Source of the DNA: Camarhynchus parvulus
Taxonomy: Eukaryota > Chordata > Aves > Passeriformes > Thraupidae
Assembly: GCF_901933205.1 (NCBI RefSeq)
Contig: NC_044574.1
Coordinates: forward strand, 46,719,609-46,783,608
DNA: 64,000 nt
Reading direction: 5' to 3'
Program-made: the position numbers and the translations under genes
Notes under the pieces: generated by a model
Seen by the model: only the letters and a program-made list of their open reading frames with translations
Database searches by the model: none
What the model was told of the DNA's origin: nothing
Part shown: positions 20,869-35,058 of the stretch, one piece after another
How the letters are laid out: each line of letters starts with the position of its first letter
Position numbering within the stretch: position 1 is the stretch's first letter

Positions 20869-23800
20869 GGAAGTGTGTAATAGTTAACATTTTACTTCTC
20901 TGCCCCTTTTCTTCTGTCAGGAGCCTAAATGCCAGCCATCACCGGGGTGATGTGGAAAATGCATGGCTTGAGATTGACCCGAGGGCTGAGCTTCCTTCAA
21001 AACTGCTGTGTGGCAGGAGGATCCCAGAGAGAGACATGGGCTGCTATCAGGCCAAGGAAGGAAGAGACTGTGCCCAACAGGATTGTTGGCAGTGGTTTCC
21101 ACAATCTCTCCCTGGTAAGGCAAGAGGCAGCCAAACCAGGACATTTTATTTGTTGTTGCCTGCTTGCCCTGCCTGCGTTCAGACCACGTAGCTGTGGGAC
21201 AATGTGAGCACACCTAGCTGGGCTGGTGTGGTGGCTGCGCTTTCCATCAGCAATGAAAGGTTTTCTACTGTGCAACTTTTTGTGCTGGGCTGTGCCAGTA
21301 ACCAAAGTGCTTATCCCAGGAGGAATAAACTGTTCACCATCTCTTTTGTAAAGGAGAGTAGCTCTGGCCAACCAGTATAACCAGAAGGTGTTATCAGTAG
21401 GGTGTCAATTTATTTAATTGATGTAGAAAGTATAAGGACAGCTCTATAAGTTTGTAAGGCTTTAAAAGCTTAAACCAAGTGAAATGGTTCAAAGAACACA
21501 ACCCTGCTCACTGAACTCTGTCAGCCCAGCTCCTCTGTCAGAGCCCACCTCTGCTGGATGCAGCCTAGGAAGACATGATTTACAGCCCATGATGAGCCTT
21601 TGCTGATGCTGTCCTGGGGGAGGTGAGAACTCTCCATAAAGCTGAAGGAGCCTCACAAAAACTACAGTACCCTGGAGCCCTTGCTCCTTCAAATTTCATA
21701 GCATCTGGCACAAGCAGCTCTCAGATGTGATGGCTATGGAGTAGTGCATGCAGAAAAGGTGTGAGCCATTTGGAGCAAAGAAAAAGTAACACACCTGAGA
21801 GAATGATGTCACATGGAAATATCAGGGGTATTCAATAGTAATTGCACCTGCATGTTATTTATCAGCCACGTTTTGGGGTTGTGTTGGCCTTTTTCTTTAT
21901 GTGCATGAGGATCTGCCCCACATCTCCATTGCTACCAAATTCTTAAGTTGTTTGAAGGATTTGGTCAAGTACGCCATCCCCTCAAGTTTGTGTGGGTTTT
22001 TCTGTGTTTCAACCTAGAAGTATTTTTTTCATCAAGATTTTGGAGCAAGATTTATTTTCAGTTTCTTTGAGGCAGTTTGGAGCCAGAAAGGAACAAAAAA
22101 GCCTCCAAACACCAAAGGAAATGGTGCCACTGAACAAAGGGTCTCTTGTTTGTAAACTTCCATTTTAAAGTGTTGGTGCATATTCTACTGGAACAGTTTT
22201 TCATTTTTCACTTATACAGTCCAATGTTTTAAATACTAAGCCATTCAGGAGTTGAGTACTTTTTAGAGCTCTTTGGAGTGTCTTTTCAGTGCTGCGTCTG
22301 AGAAAGCTGAGCTGTCTTCACCCCTGTGTATCGATCCTCCTAGATAATGTATCCAAAGAGAGAAAGGAGAGAGTGTTTCAGTTTGCAGAAGCGCAGCTGA
22401 GGAGAGGGAGCTGAATCTGTCCTGTAATCTGTCAGCTGCAGAGCCTTCATCACTGAATGATCCTCACCTCATGTTTCTTGCAACACAAGAGCAGGACTCT
22501 ATTTCAGAAAAATAACAACCCAGGAACAAAATAAATTAAAAAAACCCCCGATACTCCCTTGCTCCCCCCCTCAATTTTCCTTTGAATCTAGACATGGTTT
22601 AACCAGGAGAATTTTTTTTCTCTGCACTTTTACCTTAATATTTCTGTCTACATTGCTGTGCCTCTCTCTGCTGCCAAAGCTAAGTGTTTGCTGAATTAAA
22701 TAAACCATGCTGCATTGACAGAGCTCGTGAATGCTGCTATTGTCACCAGAATCCCTTTTGCTGGTCTGACCCCAAATCCTAATGCCAACTGTGGTGCAGT
22801 CAAAGTGAACAAGAATCAATCATGCTGACGGGACTAAGAGACTCTCCAAAAGGTAATTTTGTAGGCTGGTTTTGTCACCATGTGGCAAAACTTTGGATAT
22901 GTTACATCTGGTCTTGTTTGGTATCACTCCTGTCTGTCAGAAAAGGTTTTTTATAAAAGTAAATGCTCAACACATTCAAAAAAAGCTCTTGTCATATGGC
23001 TAAAAGCCCCCAGGTAATCATTTCAGTTACAGGGTCGTTAATAATATTGGATTTAATGGATTTCCAGTGTTTGCATAATGCAATAGAGGATCCACAAGGA
23101 AATGGATTCTTCCTATCTGTATTGTGGAGAAGAACTTGGGGCTGATGCAATATAAAGTCTCTAAGATGAAAAATTGGAGTAATTTCAGACAAAGTAGTTT
23201 CTTAAGTCCTGATCAGGAGAGGTCTGAATTTTAAAAACAGAACTGTAATAATTAAAGTCTCCTAATTTTGCATGTCTGAAATGCTTACATGCTGTTGTAT
23301 ATTCCAGAACCACATATAACCGAGAAGTTAATGTAAAATGTTGGGTCTACTCTTTTTTTGTGTGAGGTTTAGAGACAAACATGTCCAGCTTAGAATCCAG
23401 TTGGTCTTTGTCAAACTATCCAGGAAAACAATATCCCACCTCAAATCCTATGCCATTATTTCCTCTGGCTCCTGTTGTTACTTCTCCTTGTGGACATGCT
23501 GAGCAGCAGTTGCAGCAGAAGATTTGCTTTGGATAGTTCTGGTGAGGAGCTGATAGCTCAGACCAGTATTGGAGTTCCAAAAGTGCTATTCACCTGTGGG
23601 TTTCAATTTCTCTTCCAACACATTTGCACGAGCCAGCACTAGAACTCTTTTCAGCAATGTTTTCCTCTTCACTTTGTCTTCCTTTCTGACAATAGAGCAC
23701 AAACCCCTCGATGTGGTGTACAGAGAGCTGCTGCAGAATGACTCAAGCTGAATGCCGACACTGTGTTCCACTGACACACATCCTCACCTGAGAACGAGGG

Positions 23801-26323
23801 TTTCTCCCAAAATGGGCACTCCCTGTGTGAACTTTACAGAAATAAGGAGAATTTTCTTCTTCCACCTTAAGGCATGAGGAGAAGTGTCCTAGTCTGTAAC
23901 AGTTTTAGGTTTGTAAGCAGAAGCTCTGGGCCTTCAGGGCTTGCTCTGTTCAGGCTCTGGTGTCTCGGAGGATTGCGGGAGCACCAGCTCTCCTGAGTTT
24001 TGGAGGCAATGCAAGAGCGTGGCAGGAGGAAATCCCTTCCTTCCTCAGCCAGGGGAGACAGAGACCTGCAGATTTACAAAATCTCTTGTTCAAACAGTGA
24101 TGTCAACCTTGCCATGGCAGTGATCAGCAGAGCCCAGGTTACCATTTGACTCCTGTTATACAAGCAGAGGCTAGTACAAACCAAACTGATAATTCACATC
24201 CACCAGAAGTCAGATTGCACCTCAGAAGTGACTCTTTAAAAGCTTTGGAATAATTATTTCACCTGTAGTTGGAATTTTTTTTTCTCCAGGCTCGACTTAC
24301 AGTTTATAAATATGTGAGACAGGCCATTGGTAATTCAGTTTATAGTTTGTATGAACCCTGAAGCTTATGTCAATGCTGTTATCTATTATAGAAATGCAAA
24401 CATGCTCTTTGATGTGTTATTCTCAGTGACTTGGATGGATAAAGACGGAATACTCTATGGGCATTTGCAAAAGAAATTCAGAAATTGCAAGTCTACTAGA
24501 ACCTAACAACATATTTTCATTTATTTTTTTCTCCTTTGCAATATGCTTGATTACAGTAATTTAAAAACAAGAGAAATATTGCATCCATCTAGATTTCTGC
24601 AGTAGGAGAGCCCAAACTGGCTCCCCTGCTATGCCAAAAGCCCTTTTTGGAGTTTGCCAAATGTGTTTTGTATTACAGCAGAAGGGAAATTTGGTGCCAC
24701 AGATGTAGGATTTATTCTGTTGGACAGATTTCCTTGCTATAGGAGCACCTCCTGCTGGCTCTGCACTGCACTGCCCTTGGACTGCCTGTGTTTCCCAGGC
24801 TTGGGAATAAAAAAGGGAGCCACGTGAGGTTTCTGGAGAGAGAGGAAAATGGTCAGGTCATGGTGGGGCCAGTTCTGCTGCTGTGAAGGGTGAGAGGGAA
24901 GGCTCCAGTGACTGGCACTTCCCAGTCTGCTACAGATATCTATTTCTACAGTCCCTAGTGAGGTGTTGGTACTCCACTAACTCAGTCTGGGGGTAACACA
25001 CTGCCTGCTCCCACGTGTCTGCAGTGACCCAGCCAGCTGGGAGTCCACAGAACAGCTGGGAGTAAAACTTGGTAATAGTAGGTGACAGAGAGCAAACAGA
25101 CATTGTGTTTGTCCCTGGTAGCTTCAGTTTCTCCATGAAAAATAGCTCAGAATGCTTTTCCACACAAAATGCCTTTTTTTTTTCTTTAAAAAGGAATGTA
25201 CAGTGGCTTTGTGGTCATCTTAGTGAATTTTATTTGAAAATATAAAAGCAAGATATTAATATGTCCTTTTTGATTACTGCTACAATAAGCAGCTTCAGTG
25301 GTTTTTCCCAAGCAATTTCTTCGCTGAAGGTTTTGTTGTTGTTGTTGTTGTTTTTAAGGAGACAGTTATAGTTTAAAAAAAATAAATAAAGTTAGCCTAC
25401 AAGTGATACATTAAAGCTAAGTGAAATAAGCTATCCTGACCAGAGTGCTTTTCTTCCTTGGAAAACTAAACCAGTTGGAAACACTTGCTGTCATTCTGAT
25501 GCACAAGAAAAATAAGTCCAAAATATCAACATTTTCCCCAGAATGAGAACACTGCCAGCTCTGACATGTTTCCTTTGGTGATCAAAGCTCTTGGGATGGC
25601 TGGAGATGACATGAAGAAAACGTGGTTTGTTCATTTAAATGCAGTGGGTGGGGAGCATGAGAGAGCAGAGTGTTGTAGGGAGCAGGACTCAAACACAAAA
25701 TGAGCAGCAAAGATCTGTTCATCAACGCCTTCTCCTCGTACTAAGCATTAGCACTGTACTAAGGAGCACTTACAGGCTCCTGTTATTGTTATTCCTATGG
25801 TCTAAAAGGGGCTGTTGAAATAGGCACCAGTGAAGAAGCACAAGGAGACACAGACCTTGTCTCTACAGCAGTTAAACTTCTGGTTTACAAAGGGACGACC
25901 CACGGTTTATTAAAAAAGCATTTTTTTCTTTGCTGCCCTGTGTTAATAATTTGACACACCCTGGTGAAAGCCCAGCAGGCCACTGCAGTGCCATGCCCTG
26001 TTGTCAGGAATATAGTCAGAAATACTGTAGAAAATGGTTTAAAACTTCTCTGGAACTACTTTGGTAAATCTTGCTGCTTGTAAAGCCGGACTCCTTTTAT
26101 CTCATAGGAACTGAAAGGCAGAAGAAAATTATGACTAATATATTTTTAAGAATTAGAAAAAAAATTACCTAACCCCACATATTTGGAATATCAGAAAATT
26201 ACCATTTAAGGCTGTGATTTTCAAAAGAGCTTATGGGATTGTGGCACCCAGACCTACTCCTGCCCCATGGAAATGCATATTAATTTGCTATCAACTTCCA
26301 TGCGAGGGATCAAAACTCTTCAG
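20869..26323. other. Intergenic, no gene recognised
   Basis: AT-moderate unique DNA. A (TTG)n microsatellite lies at 25333-25352. Only short ORFs without recognisable similarity. Confidence 0.6.
25333..25352 (+). repeat. (TTG)n microsatellite
   Basis: About 6.7 perfect copies of TTG, followed by a T-run. Confidence 0.9.
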
Positions 26324-26449
26324 CTGTCACTGCATTTCCCTGGGAGGTTGGTGACTGCTGCAAAAATCCCAGCTCAAACCTCCTCACTGTCACTCTCTTT
26401 TCAGTGGAAATTCAGTGACTATTGCAAAAATCCCGGGCTGAACAACCCG
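26324..26449 (+). repeat. Diverged 63-bp tandem duplication
   Basis: Two head-to-tail units of exactly 63 bp (26324-26386 and 26387-26449). They share CTGTCACT at the start and TGCAAAAATCCC in the middle but differ at many other positions. Because the period is divisible by three, the overlapping plus-strand ORF also shows a repeated 21-residue pattern, which is not evidence for coding. Confidence 0.75.
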
Positions 26450-26771
26450 ATAGCTCCTGGCTTTCAGGGCAGGAAGCAAACTCTGTGCCTCCCACCCAAA
26501 ACCAGCAGCAATCTCTCTTCTCCAGTTCAGAGGGGTTTGACACTTTTGCCTTTTACATCCCTCATGCTGGACAAACAATGACCTGATTATTGAGCCTGAT
26601 GGTGATCAGATTTGTGATGGGTTTCTGTTATTTGGGCACTGAGAAGAATCCATGTCTGGGCAAGAGAAAGCAATCCTTCATCTGGCTGTAGGGACCCATT
26701 TCTGTTAAGTAGTTACTGTTTGAAAGGTGTCCAAAACCAGGAGGTCTCATGAGCTGGGCTGGGGCTGGGGC

Positions 26772-27169
26772 TGTGGTACTTTCGGGGTCCCCCATGGTGG
26801 GAAGGAAATTATGAATCTGAGTCCATATTCTTAGAAGGCTAATTTATTATTTTATGATATTATATTATATTAAAGAATACTATACTAAAACTATACTAAA
26901 GAATAGAGAAAGGATACTTACAGAAGGCTGAACAAGATACTAATTAAAAACTCATGACTCTCCAGAGTCCTGACACAGCTAGACTGTGATTTGTCATTAA
27001 GTAAAAACAATTCACATGTTGGAGAAACAATCTCCAACCACATTCTAAAGCAGCAAAACACAGGAGAAGCAAATGAGATAATATTGTTTTCCTTTTTCTC
27101 TGAGGCTTCTCAGCTTCCCAGGAGAAGAATCCTGGGCTAGGGGATTTTTCAGAAAATATGGCAGTGACA
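26772..27169 (-). mobile_element. Solo LTR, passerine ERVK-like
   Basis: A roughly 398-bp block that I recognise as an abundant songbird endogenous retrovirus LTR. On the minus (sense) strand it runs from TGTCACTGCCAT, through an AATAAA polyadenylation signal near 26851, to AGTACCACA, so the ends are TG...CA. Flanks TGGGGC (26766-26771) and TAGGGC (27171-27176) match at 5 of 6 bases and may be the target-site duplication, though one extra base intervenes. No gag, pol or env sequence lies beside it, so it is a recombined solo LTR. Confidence 0.75.
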
Positions 27170-27248
27170 CTAGGGCAGTCATAAACACACATTCCCAGCC
27201 CATTCCAGCTGTACCAGTCCATTTATAATTTGACTCTGCCTCTGTGTC

Positions 27249-27264
27249 TGTGTGTGTGTGTGTG
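27249..27264 (+). repeat. (TG)8 microsatellite
   Basis: Eight perfect TG units just outside the solo LTR. Confidence 0.85.
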
Positions 27265-30200
27265 AGGGTGCTGGCATGGGGGTGCACACCCTGCTGCGTG
27301 TCACATGTGCAGTTTCTTCTGCTCACAGAAGAAACAAATCTGCTTTACACCAACAGCTCTGGGTCTCTGCTTGTTAGACAAAAACACCACTTACAAACAC
27401 ATAAACCAGCCGTGCTTGCCTGTGCTCTCAGAGCAATGGTAATTACATCGATTTTTGGTCAGTCCTGTCATATTTACTCCACCAAATTGATTAACCTGTG
27501 TAATGAGTACAGGACTGTGACCAATACTGACCCCACATCAAAGCCTGATCTTGCTGCAGTGTGCTGACCTGAATTTTAATTGTTCAGTAGGTTTTGTAAT
27601 TAAACCGTAAATGTGCTAAAGAAGAGATTAGGCATTTCAGCTAGCAGTGTGTGTGTTTTTTCCCAGGTGTGCCAATTGTGTACATTATAAAATGTCCAAT
27701 GCCTGCCTCAATACACAAAGATCTGACAACATGCCATTTCATAGATGATTAAAGCTTCTTCTATTTTTTTTTTTGCTTGATATATTAAAATATGGAAAAA
27801 ATGTAATTTGTATCCTAAAATTTTCTATATACATTATTGTGGGGCACTAAAGCTCTTGCATAAAGTTATGTAAATAAATCAACAATGAATAAATTGGGAC
27901 TTCAAGTCTCTGTGAAGTTCCCACAGGCTTGTACACTTGGTCCTCAGAGTCCAAAGGAACTACTGCAGACAGATGTGTTTTTGTTCTTCAGGATCATCAG
28001 TGTGGTACATCTGTTGCTTCAGCCAGTGGCTATGCCAGACTTGAGAGAAGACACGTTGCTCATTAAATGAAGACAACTATCATAAATAAACTAGGACATT
28101 TGGAAAACTACCCATGCCTCACTTTTGTTTGAAAGAAACTTCTCTTTTGGAAGTTCTCGCAACATAAAAGAGAGGAACTGCACTGCCTCATTCCACATGA
28201 GTCTTTCCTCTTTCATTTTTCTGGAGAAAAACACGTGTTTCAACATCTGGGCTTCCAGCAAATGTTGCCTCCTACCTCATGTGCCTGCTCCTTTGGCAGG
28301 GAGAAATCCAGTGTCTCTGTTGGTGCAGCTCCCTGCTTTATTTTCGACCACACAGAGGAGATGGAACTAGAAGGAGGTGGGTTAATCTGGAATTGGGTGG
28401 GTTGCACTAGATGGGAAGAAGATCCATCTTTCATTCAGAAAATTTTGTTTGAAACACATGGGGAGAATTAGGAACTACATTTTCATTTTCATGAGCTGGG
28501 ATTTGGGAGCCTGCCTTGAGATTTATTCAAGACCATGAATCTGGTTTGAAACTGTTCTTAGTTGGTGTGCTTGTACTTCTTCCATCTTCTTGTGATTTAG
28601 TCCATCTTCCTGTGATGGGTCTCACCAGAACGCAGAACAGGTGATGGACTCTGTGGGTTTCATTGTGAGCAGAGGGCTTGGCTGAAGAAAGAGCAAGACC
28701 AGGTTTCTTTCCTAGAGGAAGACTGTTGTGCATAAGGAATAATGAGGGCAAGATGATAAAATGTGTCATGTTTGGAGAGTAGCAGTCATAGATTTGGTAG
28801 CAAGAGTTCATCTAGAATTGGCAAAAAAATAAAAAAGAAAAGAAGTAATCTACTGATACTTGGAAAAAAAATTGAATGTAGATATGTAATTCACTAGAAT
28901 GGTGAGACAGTCCTCATCTTATCTTTTTTATTAAAAAATCACCCTGTAGACTAAAGACTACCCACCTGGCACTGAATAGTGTCCTGTAGGCACTGATCTT
29001 TACATAATACTGACAACTTATTCTCCAGGGACAATCTCTGCTTTGCTTTTCTTTCCTGTGCTCTGCCCAGAAATCCCAAAGGCATCTCTGGGAAGATTTT
29101 TCTTTCAGTGGGGAAATGTTTTGTTCAGCCATGTAGTCAAATTCACCAACTGGATGTGTTTTTCCCTTTGCAGTGTGCTCCAGGATGCCTTGGTCCAAGA
29201 TGAGAGCCTCAGAACCCAGCTGAGCATTGCTTGGGTGTGAACTTCCCTGCCTCCTTCCCTGCACAGGTTCCTCTCAGGCACAAGACTCTGCAAGCTATTT
29301 TGGTTGGTCCTGCCATGAAGGTATTTTCTGCATACTGGAGTTTTTAAGGGTGCTGATTTATGTTATTTTGGCAACAACGTGCTGAAATTTTTCTACCATT
29401 TTGCAACTGTTATTCATCCATTTAAGCATGTGACCAGCCTTGATAAATCAGCAAGGACTCTTAAATGCTGACTGTGGGAATCTGTGAAGAGTGATGCCTT
29501 CATTATCACACTTGAATATGCACTGAACCTTGCTTCCCTGTCCAGAGGCACCCTCTCCTCCACAGAATACACTCTACCTGCCATGCTTGACTTTCTTGAA
29601 TTTATTTGCAAGGACTGTGCATTAAGTTAAACATGTGTGACCTAAGTAAAACAATGTAGCCCCTCTAAAAACACCAATGTGTTGTATTCTTTAAGAGTGA
29701 ATGCATGCACCTGTAAGAGCAGATTTTTAGATTGCTAACAAGACCTCCACATTTTCCAGCTCTGACAAAAGACCTTGCAGTGCATAACCATGAGTCCAAG
29801 CAAAACTATATAAATATGCCAGATAAATAAAAGTTTTTGCTTGCCAGAGATGTCAAGCTCTATGAAATAGGTTTGGGCTCTTAAATTGAGACAACAGTTT
29901 TCAAATAAAATTAAATGGGGTAACCAAAGACTGAAATCCTAATATAAGAATTAAGAGGCAAGAAAAGTCATAAACAAATTACTGATATATAATTTTAAGG
30001 TAAATATGTTAATTTAAAATAAGTTTGCATACCCATTTGAAAGATGTAATTTCAAGAGAGAATAACCAGTTTAAAATTAATATAATTTATTAACAATTAA
30101 AAATTATAACACAAGCAGAGCGAGGTTGGAGGTGAAATATTGAGTTTCCTTTGATAGGTAGAGTAATTATGAAGTATGCTTTTGAAGTTCAAGAAGAGAG

Positions 30201-31200
30201 CCTTAGGACACAACATTTTTTAAAGTAAAAATTGGCTTGCACTCTGTTCAAGTGATTTATTTTGCACTAAGAAATGGGTGTGAGACATGATGTGATTTAA
30301 AATGTCATCCCTTGATGGAACTGCTTGAGGGTGACATCATTTTTTTTCTTTTTTTTTTCTCTACTTTTATTTATGTATTTGGCTGCTTTATTTCTAAAGT
30401 TTTCTATCTTAGGGAATCTAATGAAATCACGCAGATATTTAAAAAAACCCAAGCCATCAACACCTTTGCCGTCCCCCAAATAAAGCTTTCCCCTAACGTT
30501 CAGGGAGCTAAAAGCTAGGCTCTGGAGGGAGCCACTGGGAAGGAGCAGACTTTTCAGCTGCACCTATGTTATCTCTGTTGTGGCCAGCTTTGAGGAATTC
30601 CACATGGAACAAAGGCTGTAGGAGTGCTGCTTGTCTTCCAGACCAGGCTGTCCCACACATCCCTGGACAGGGAGGGCTGCTCCTCCTCTGTCCTCTCCTG
30701 CTTTTTCTGCAGGGACCTGGACATTGCACCCCCTCTTACAGGTTTTCTTAGGGGCAGTGCGCTGTGCAGTACATGTGGCAGTCAACACCACGGCTTTTGG
30801 GACATCCGTGCTTGCACTGGGCTTCCCTGCCAGGGGCAGGCAAAGCTGGCTCTTGTGGAGCAGGCCCAGAGGACAAGAGGACAGAGGCTGTGCTGTGGCC
30901 AAAAGATACCCTTGCTTTGCAGACCTGCCTCTTGAGAAGCTTTTGCTTTACCTCAGTGGCGCTTTCATATGCCTGGTGATTTTTATCATAAATCTCACAA
31001 ATTTTGTTCAAAGCCCTAGCTGTTGGAGGCAGAGGATTTATGTGAGAATGTCATAAATTTAACTTAAATGTGAGTCCCATGATGTTTTGCCGACTGGTAG
31101 CTGAACAGATCTTCAGAGTCCTGGTTGGAACAGGATTCTGGACACATAGAGTGCAGTTGGGTAGCTGTAGGGCAGATCCACCCATGCTTGTTATATACAG

Positions 31201-31311
31201 AAATAAAAAAATATAACCCAAACAAACAAAGCAACACCACCACCCCTCCCCCCAAAAAAATCCAAAAACAACTGCCCCAGAAAAAGAACCCCAAACTGGA
31301 CAACAAACCCT
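31201..31311 (+). repeat. A/C-rich low-complexity tract
   Basis: Only three G in 31201-31280; the strand is made of A- and C-runs such as CCCAAACAAACAAA. Probably decayed simple sequence or a retroelement tail. Confidence 0.6.
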
Positions 31312-34300
31312 TCAAGTTTCATACAGACGTGCTCTGGAAAGCCATAGGATATGGATGGTCTCTCTCTGAGCTCTGCAGGCTGAATGACTGAGAACAAGGG
31401 GACTGTGTTTTGTCACCAGCATGAAAACATTATAACCTAACACACACAGGCACAGATCTGCTGAGTAAGAGAAGCTGTGACTTTTTTCCTCGTCATTTTT
31501 TCAGCTGAAATTGCCACGTAACCTAAAACATGGCAGTCTTGCTGAAAGTCTGTGAATTCTCTTTGTATGAGGAGCTGTAGCAAAGTTCATAGCCAGACTT
31601 GTTATAAAAAGACAGAAGTTAAAAATAGCTGCACAGTCAGGGAGCGGGATCCAGCTCCAAATGGGTGGCCCAGTTTGCTCTCACAGTCAAGTATCATAAA
31701 CAAAAGCCAACCCTTTTGTTTTTAGGCTGCTGCTGATAGCCTTTTCTTTTCCATGGGGAAATGTTGGTGCTTCCCCATAATTTGACAACTTTCAATTCTT
31801 TTTGTGGTCTTTGTGAAAGGTTTGTGCCAACAAAGTGCCAGGGCCCTTTTGACTGCAAGCAGGACTTCTTTGGGAAGGTGTTATTCATGGAGGAGAGGGA
31901 GTAGCATTTTTTTTTTTTAACTGAAGAATGTTGGAAAGATTTCTGCAGGAACTTTGCAAGGAGCTCACAACACTTTTCTTTTGGGCCTACTGCAGAAGCT
32001 GCTGCTGCCCTGGTTAGCAGACAGAATTGCTCCTGCAGTGGGAGATGGATTGGCTCCTTTTCTGCTCTGACAGCCATGAGGCTGCATGAATTCCACAGCC
32101 TGGTGTTCTGGGTGGAGCAGTTCCACAGGATTCATCCCAGCTGGGTCTCACACCAGGTGGCAAAACGAACTATAAAGGGCTGAGGGGCTGGGGACATGGG
32201 TTCCTTTCTTTCCTGCTGTGCTGTGGGCAGGGATTGCTGTGGGTGATTGCTGCCCTCCTCGATGCACACTGGAGAAAGCTGAGCCTTTGAAAAAGGAGGA
32301 GAGGGTAAGTGATATCTAAACTGGTATAAGTCTGTTATAACTGGAAGTTTGGGACTTTTTAAAAATGCCTGCTTGAAGAACTGAGTCAGTTCTGTGTTTT
32401 CTTACTTGTGTTGATCCCCAGCCTGGATAAAGCCTGTGCTGTATTACTTTGCAGGCTATGTATATTTTTTCTTTTGTTTTTAACTGTAAACCTTCTGAGG
32501 CTTGGTTCTTGTCCTGTGTGACTGCTTGATGCCAAGCAGAGGTGGTGTTAGATGCAGACTGCAAAAAGTGCTATAAAATCTATGGGCTGAAGAGTGAAAA
32601 GACATCCCTTTATTTCAGCTACTTAAAATGGTGACAGTCCATGGAAAGCTGTAGGCATGTTCTCCATTACTAACTCATATTTTAATATGTGGTCTTGTGG
32701 GAGCAAAAACATCTGCTGTTTTCCTAGAGCTGGTATTCCTAATACTTTATGCCTCTGATGCAGTGTGAGGGATAAAGTCAAAATATGTATCTGTTGCCCA
32801 AGATATATTTGATGATATTGTAGCCTGTGGTGTCCTATTGCTGAATCAGCTCTTGCAAGAAGCTTGGAAATCTGTTACAAAGCTGGGAAACACACAGCTA
32901 ATCCATAAAACCTTAAATATATGTAAAGCAATGTGCAAATGACACCTACTAACTGGAAATTGCTACAGATAAAAGAGATCTGGCAGCTGAATCACAAAAA
33001 TATTATTCAGAGTAAATACTTACACCAAATTAATAGCCTAGGAACAGTTCCACCACTCAAACAGCCTTCAGAAGTATCAACTAGTTTGAAAGAGTGGGCT
33101 GCTGTTAAAATAATAATGAATCCAGCCTTGTCCTTTCTCCTTGGTATTCTCCAGGCTTTCTCTGGTGGGGTGTTTTGACTGCTGTGAGGATTTAAAAGAA
33201 CTTTCTTATCACTGATAAATATCAAAGCTGGTGAGACTGCTGTGTGTGGCAGAGGGTTTGCAATATGAGATGCTATACTACATGATGCTATACTCAATTC
33301 TGTAACAATTTCTGCTACTTCAGCAAAAAATATCCAGGAAAGGATATCTAGCCCTTTCCCAGAGGGGAGTGGGCGCATTAAAATGAATAACTAAGAACCT
33401 GACATGTTGTTGGCATAATGCATTTGCATATTTGGCTAATGAATATCTACTTGTTTCAGTTTTGGTGAGGCTTGTGTTGTCCTGCAAGTGTGGTGTCTTG
33501 CTTGGCGGCTCAGGAACTACTGCTCATGCGGTGGGAGGGAGCTCCTTCCCTCTGGTCAAGCCAAAATAATGTTCTAGATTTTAGGGTGGTGATCTAGGGC
33601 ATGGCAGCTTTATATTCACCACTCTGCTCCCTGCCCATGCAGTGTTAGGCTTTGCTTCCCTGTTGAAAATAGTGAGTATACAGGGGTGGTGTGAGATTGC
33701 TAAACGTTGCTTTTTGATAGTACAGTGGTGTGACAGGTCTAAGATCTACTTGCAGAGGAATATAATCTACCTTGTGTACATTAATATCTAGGATATTAAT
33801 GGCACTGGGTTGAACAAAAGCTGCTCCTACCATTCTGGAGAAAAAGTAACAAGAATGTTACTTTAGGTTGTTTTGTTTTTAGTTAAGGACTTCTGATGTT
33901 GTAATTTGAATAAAATTATTTAAGTTCTGCTTATTTTGGGTCTCTTCCAGTGTCGATAGAGAGGTCATCTGCTGAGCTTGATGCTGCCTAGTCTGGGCTG
34001 CTTCTCTGGGAGGTGATTTGCTGAAGGCTGGGTATCTGCCCTGCAGTGCAGGGCGCACAGGGGACATGCTTTCACTGTGTGATTTCCAAAGCACTTCTCC
34101 CTCACATATGGCAGATATTCCTGGGTGGATGCTATTGCTTCACAGGCTGTGGCTCAGGTTCAGGTATGCAACTTATTGATTGGGCATGAGACATATAAAA
34201 GAGTATCAGATAGTGCCTTCTGAATCTCATGCTCATACACTCTGTGAAAGGCTACTGGGGTCTCACAGATTCATAAGTTGCATATTCCTCATGCATTTCT

Positions 34301-35058
34301 TCCATTACGTGGATCCAGTGCTCGGCATCTCTAAGGACCAGGTTAAAAGTTAAAACTCCAAATTTCTTAGGCTAAAAACCTCATTATAACTATTTGACCT
34401 CATTATTTATTGAAGAACACTGTCAAATCTTAAAAAGAAGAAAATAACCTGTGTTATACCTGTCAGGAGTAGGGGAGATACATCCTGGCACATCCATGGG
34501 TATGTGAGCTGTTGGCTCAGCTTCTCTGAAGGAGGGCTGAAGAGCCCCATGGTGTCTCTGGGTGCTGGATTTTGTGCTTGGAGCTGTGCACTGACACCCA
34601 CATGGAGTGGCAGCTCGCTGTTGGATGCACATCTGAAACACTGCAAGGGTGCAAATCATTCCAGCAGGGCTCTGCTCTAAATTACACGTGGTAAATTGCC
34701 TCCAGATAAATCTGGCTTGGACTCTGGAACGTGAGGAGTTCATGTGGTGTGCTAAAGTCTCCTGTTTCTCGTTCAGACCCTGCCTTTTTGCAGGGAGCTG
34801 CCGTGGCAGTCCCAGAAATACAGATCCTGAGTCTGGCAGGTTTGGGAAGGCCAAATCCTCCTGCATCATGTTTTGCACAAAGGCTGCTATCAGCCTCCTG
34901 GGCTTATCACTTAACTGGGATGCAGGCAGTGGGATCTAAGAGCTGATCACATACTTCATTTAGCTGTAGCAAGTTGTCTTGAAGTGCCAGATTCATCTTG
35001 ATTTTAATACATGCAGGCTAAGATTATGGAAGAGGTAGACATGGTGTAGTTGTTTAAA

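Larger units (their letters stand above)
27170..35058. other. Intergenic, no gene recognised
   Basis: Unique DNA with a strongly AT-rich section (29880-30120) and an A/C-rich, G-poor tract (31201-31311). ORFs of up to 151 codons (34423-34878, minus) show nothing recognisable. Confidence 0.6.

Noticed and set aside
27045..27326. Minus-strand ORF with a TH repeat
   Set aside because: It spans the LTR end and the adjacent TG microsatellite; the repeat residues are simple-sequence translation.
32160..32220. TATA-like CTATAAAGGG followed by a GC-richer stretch
   Set aside because: No CpG, no downstream exon and a weak context; a single TATA match is expected by chance.
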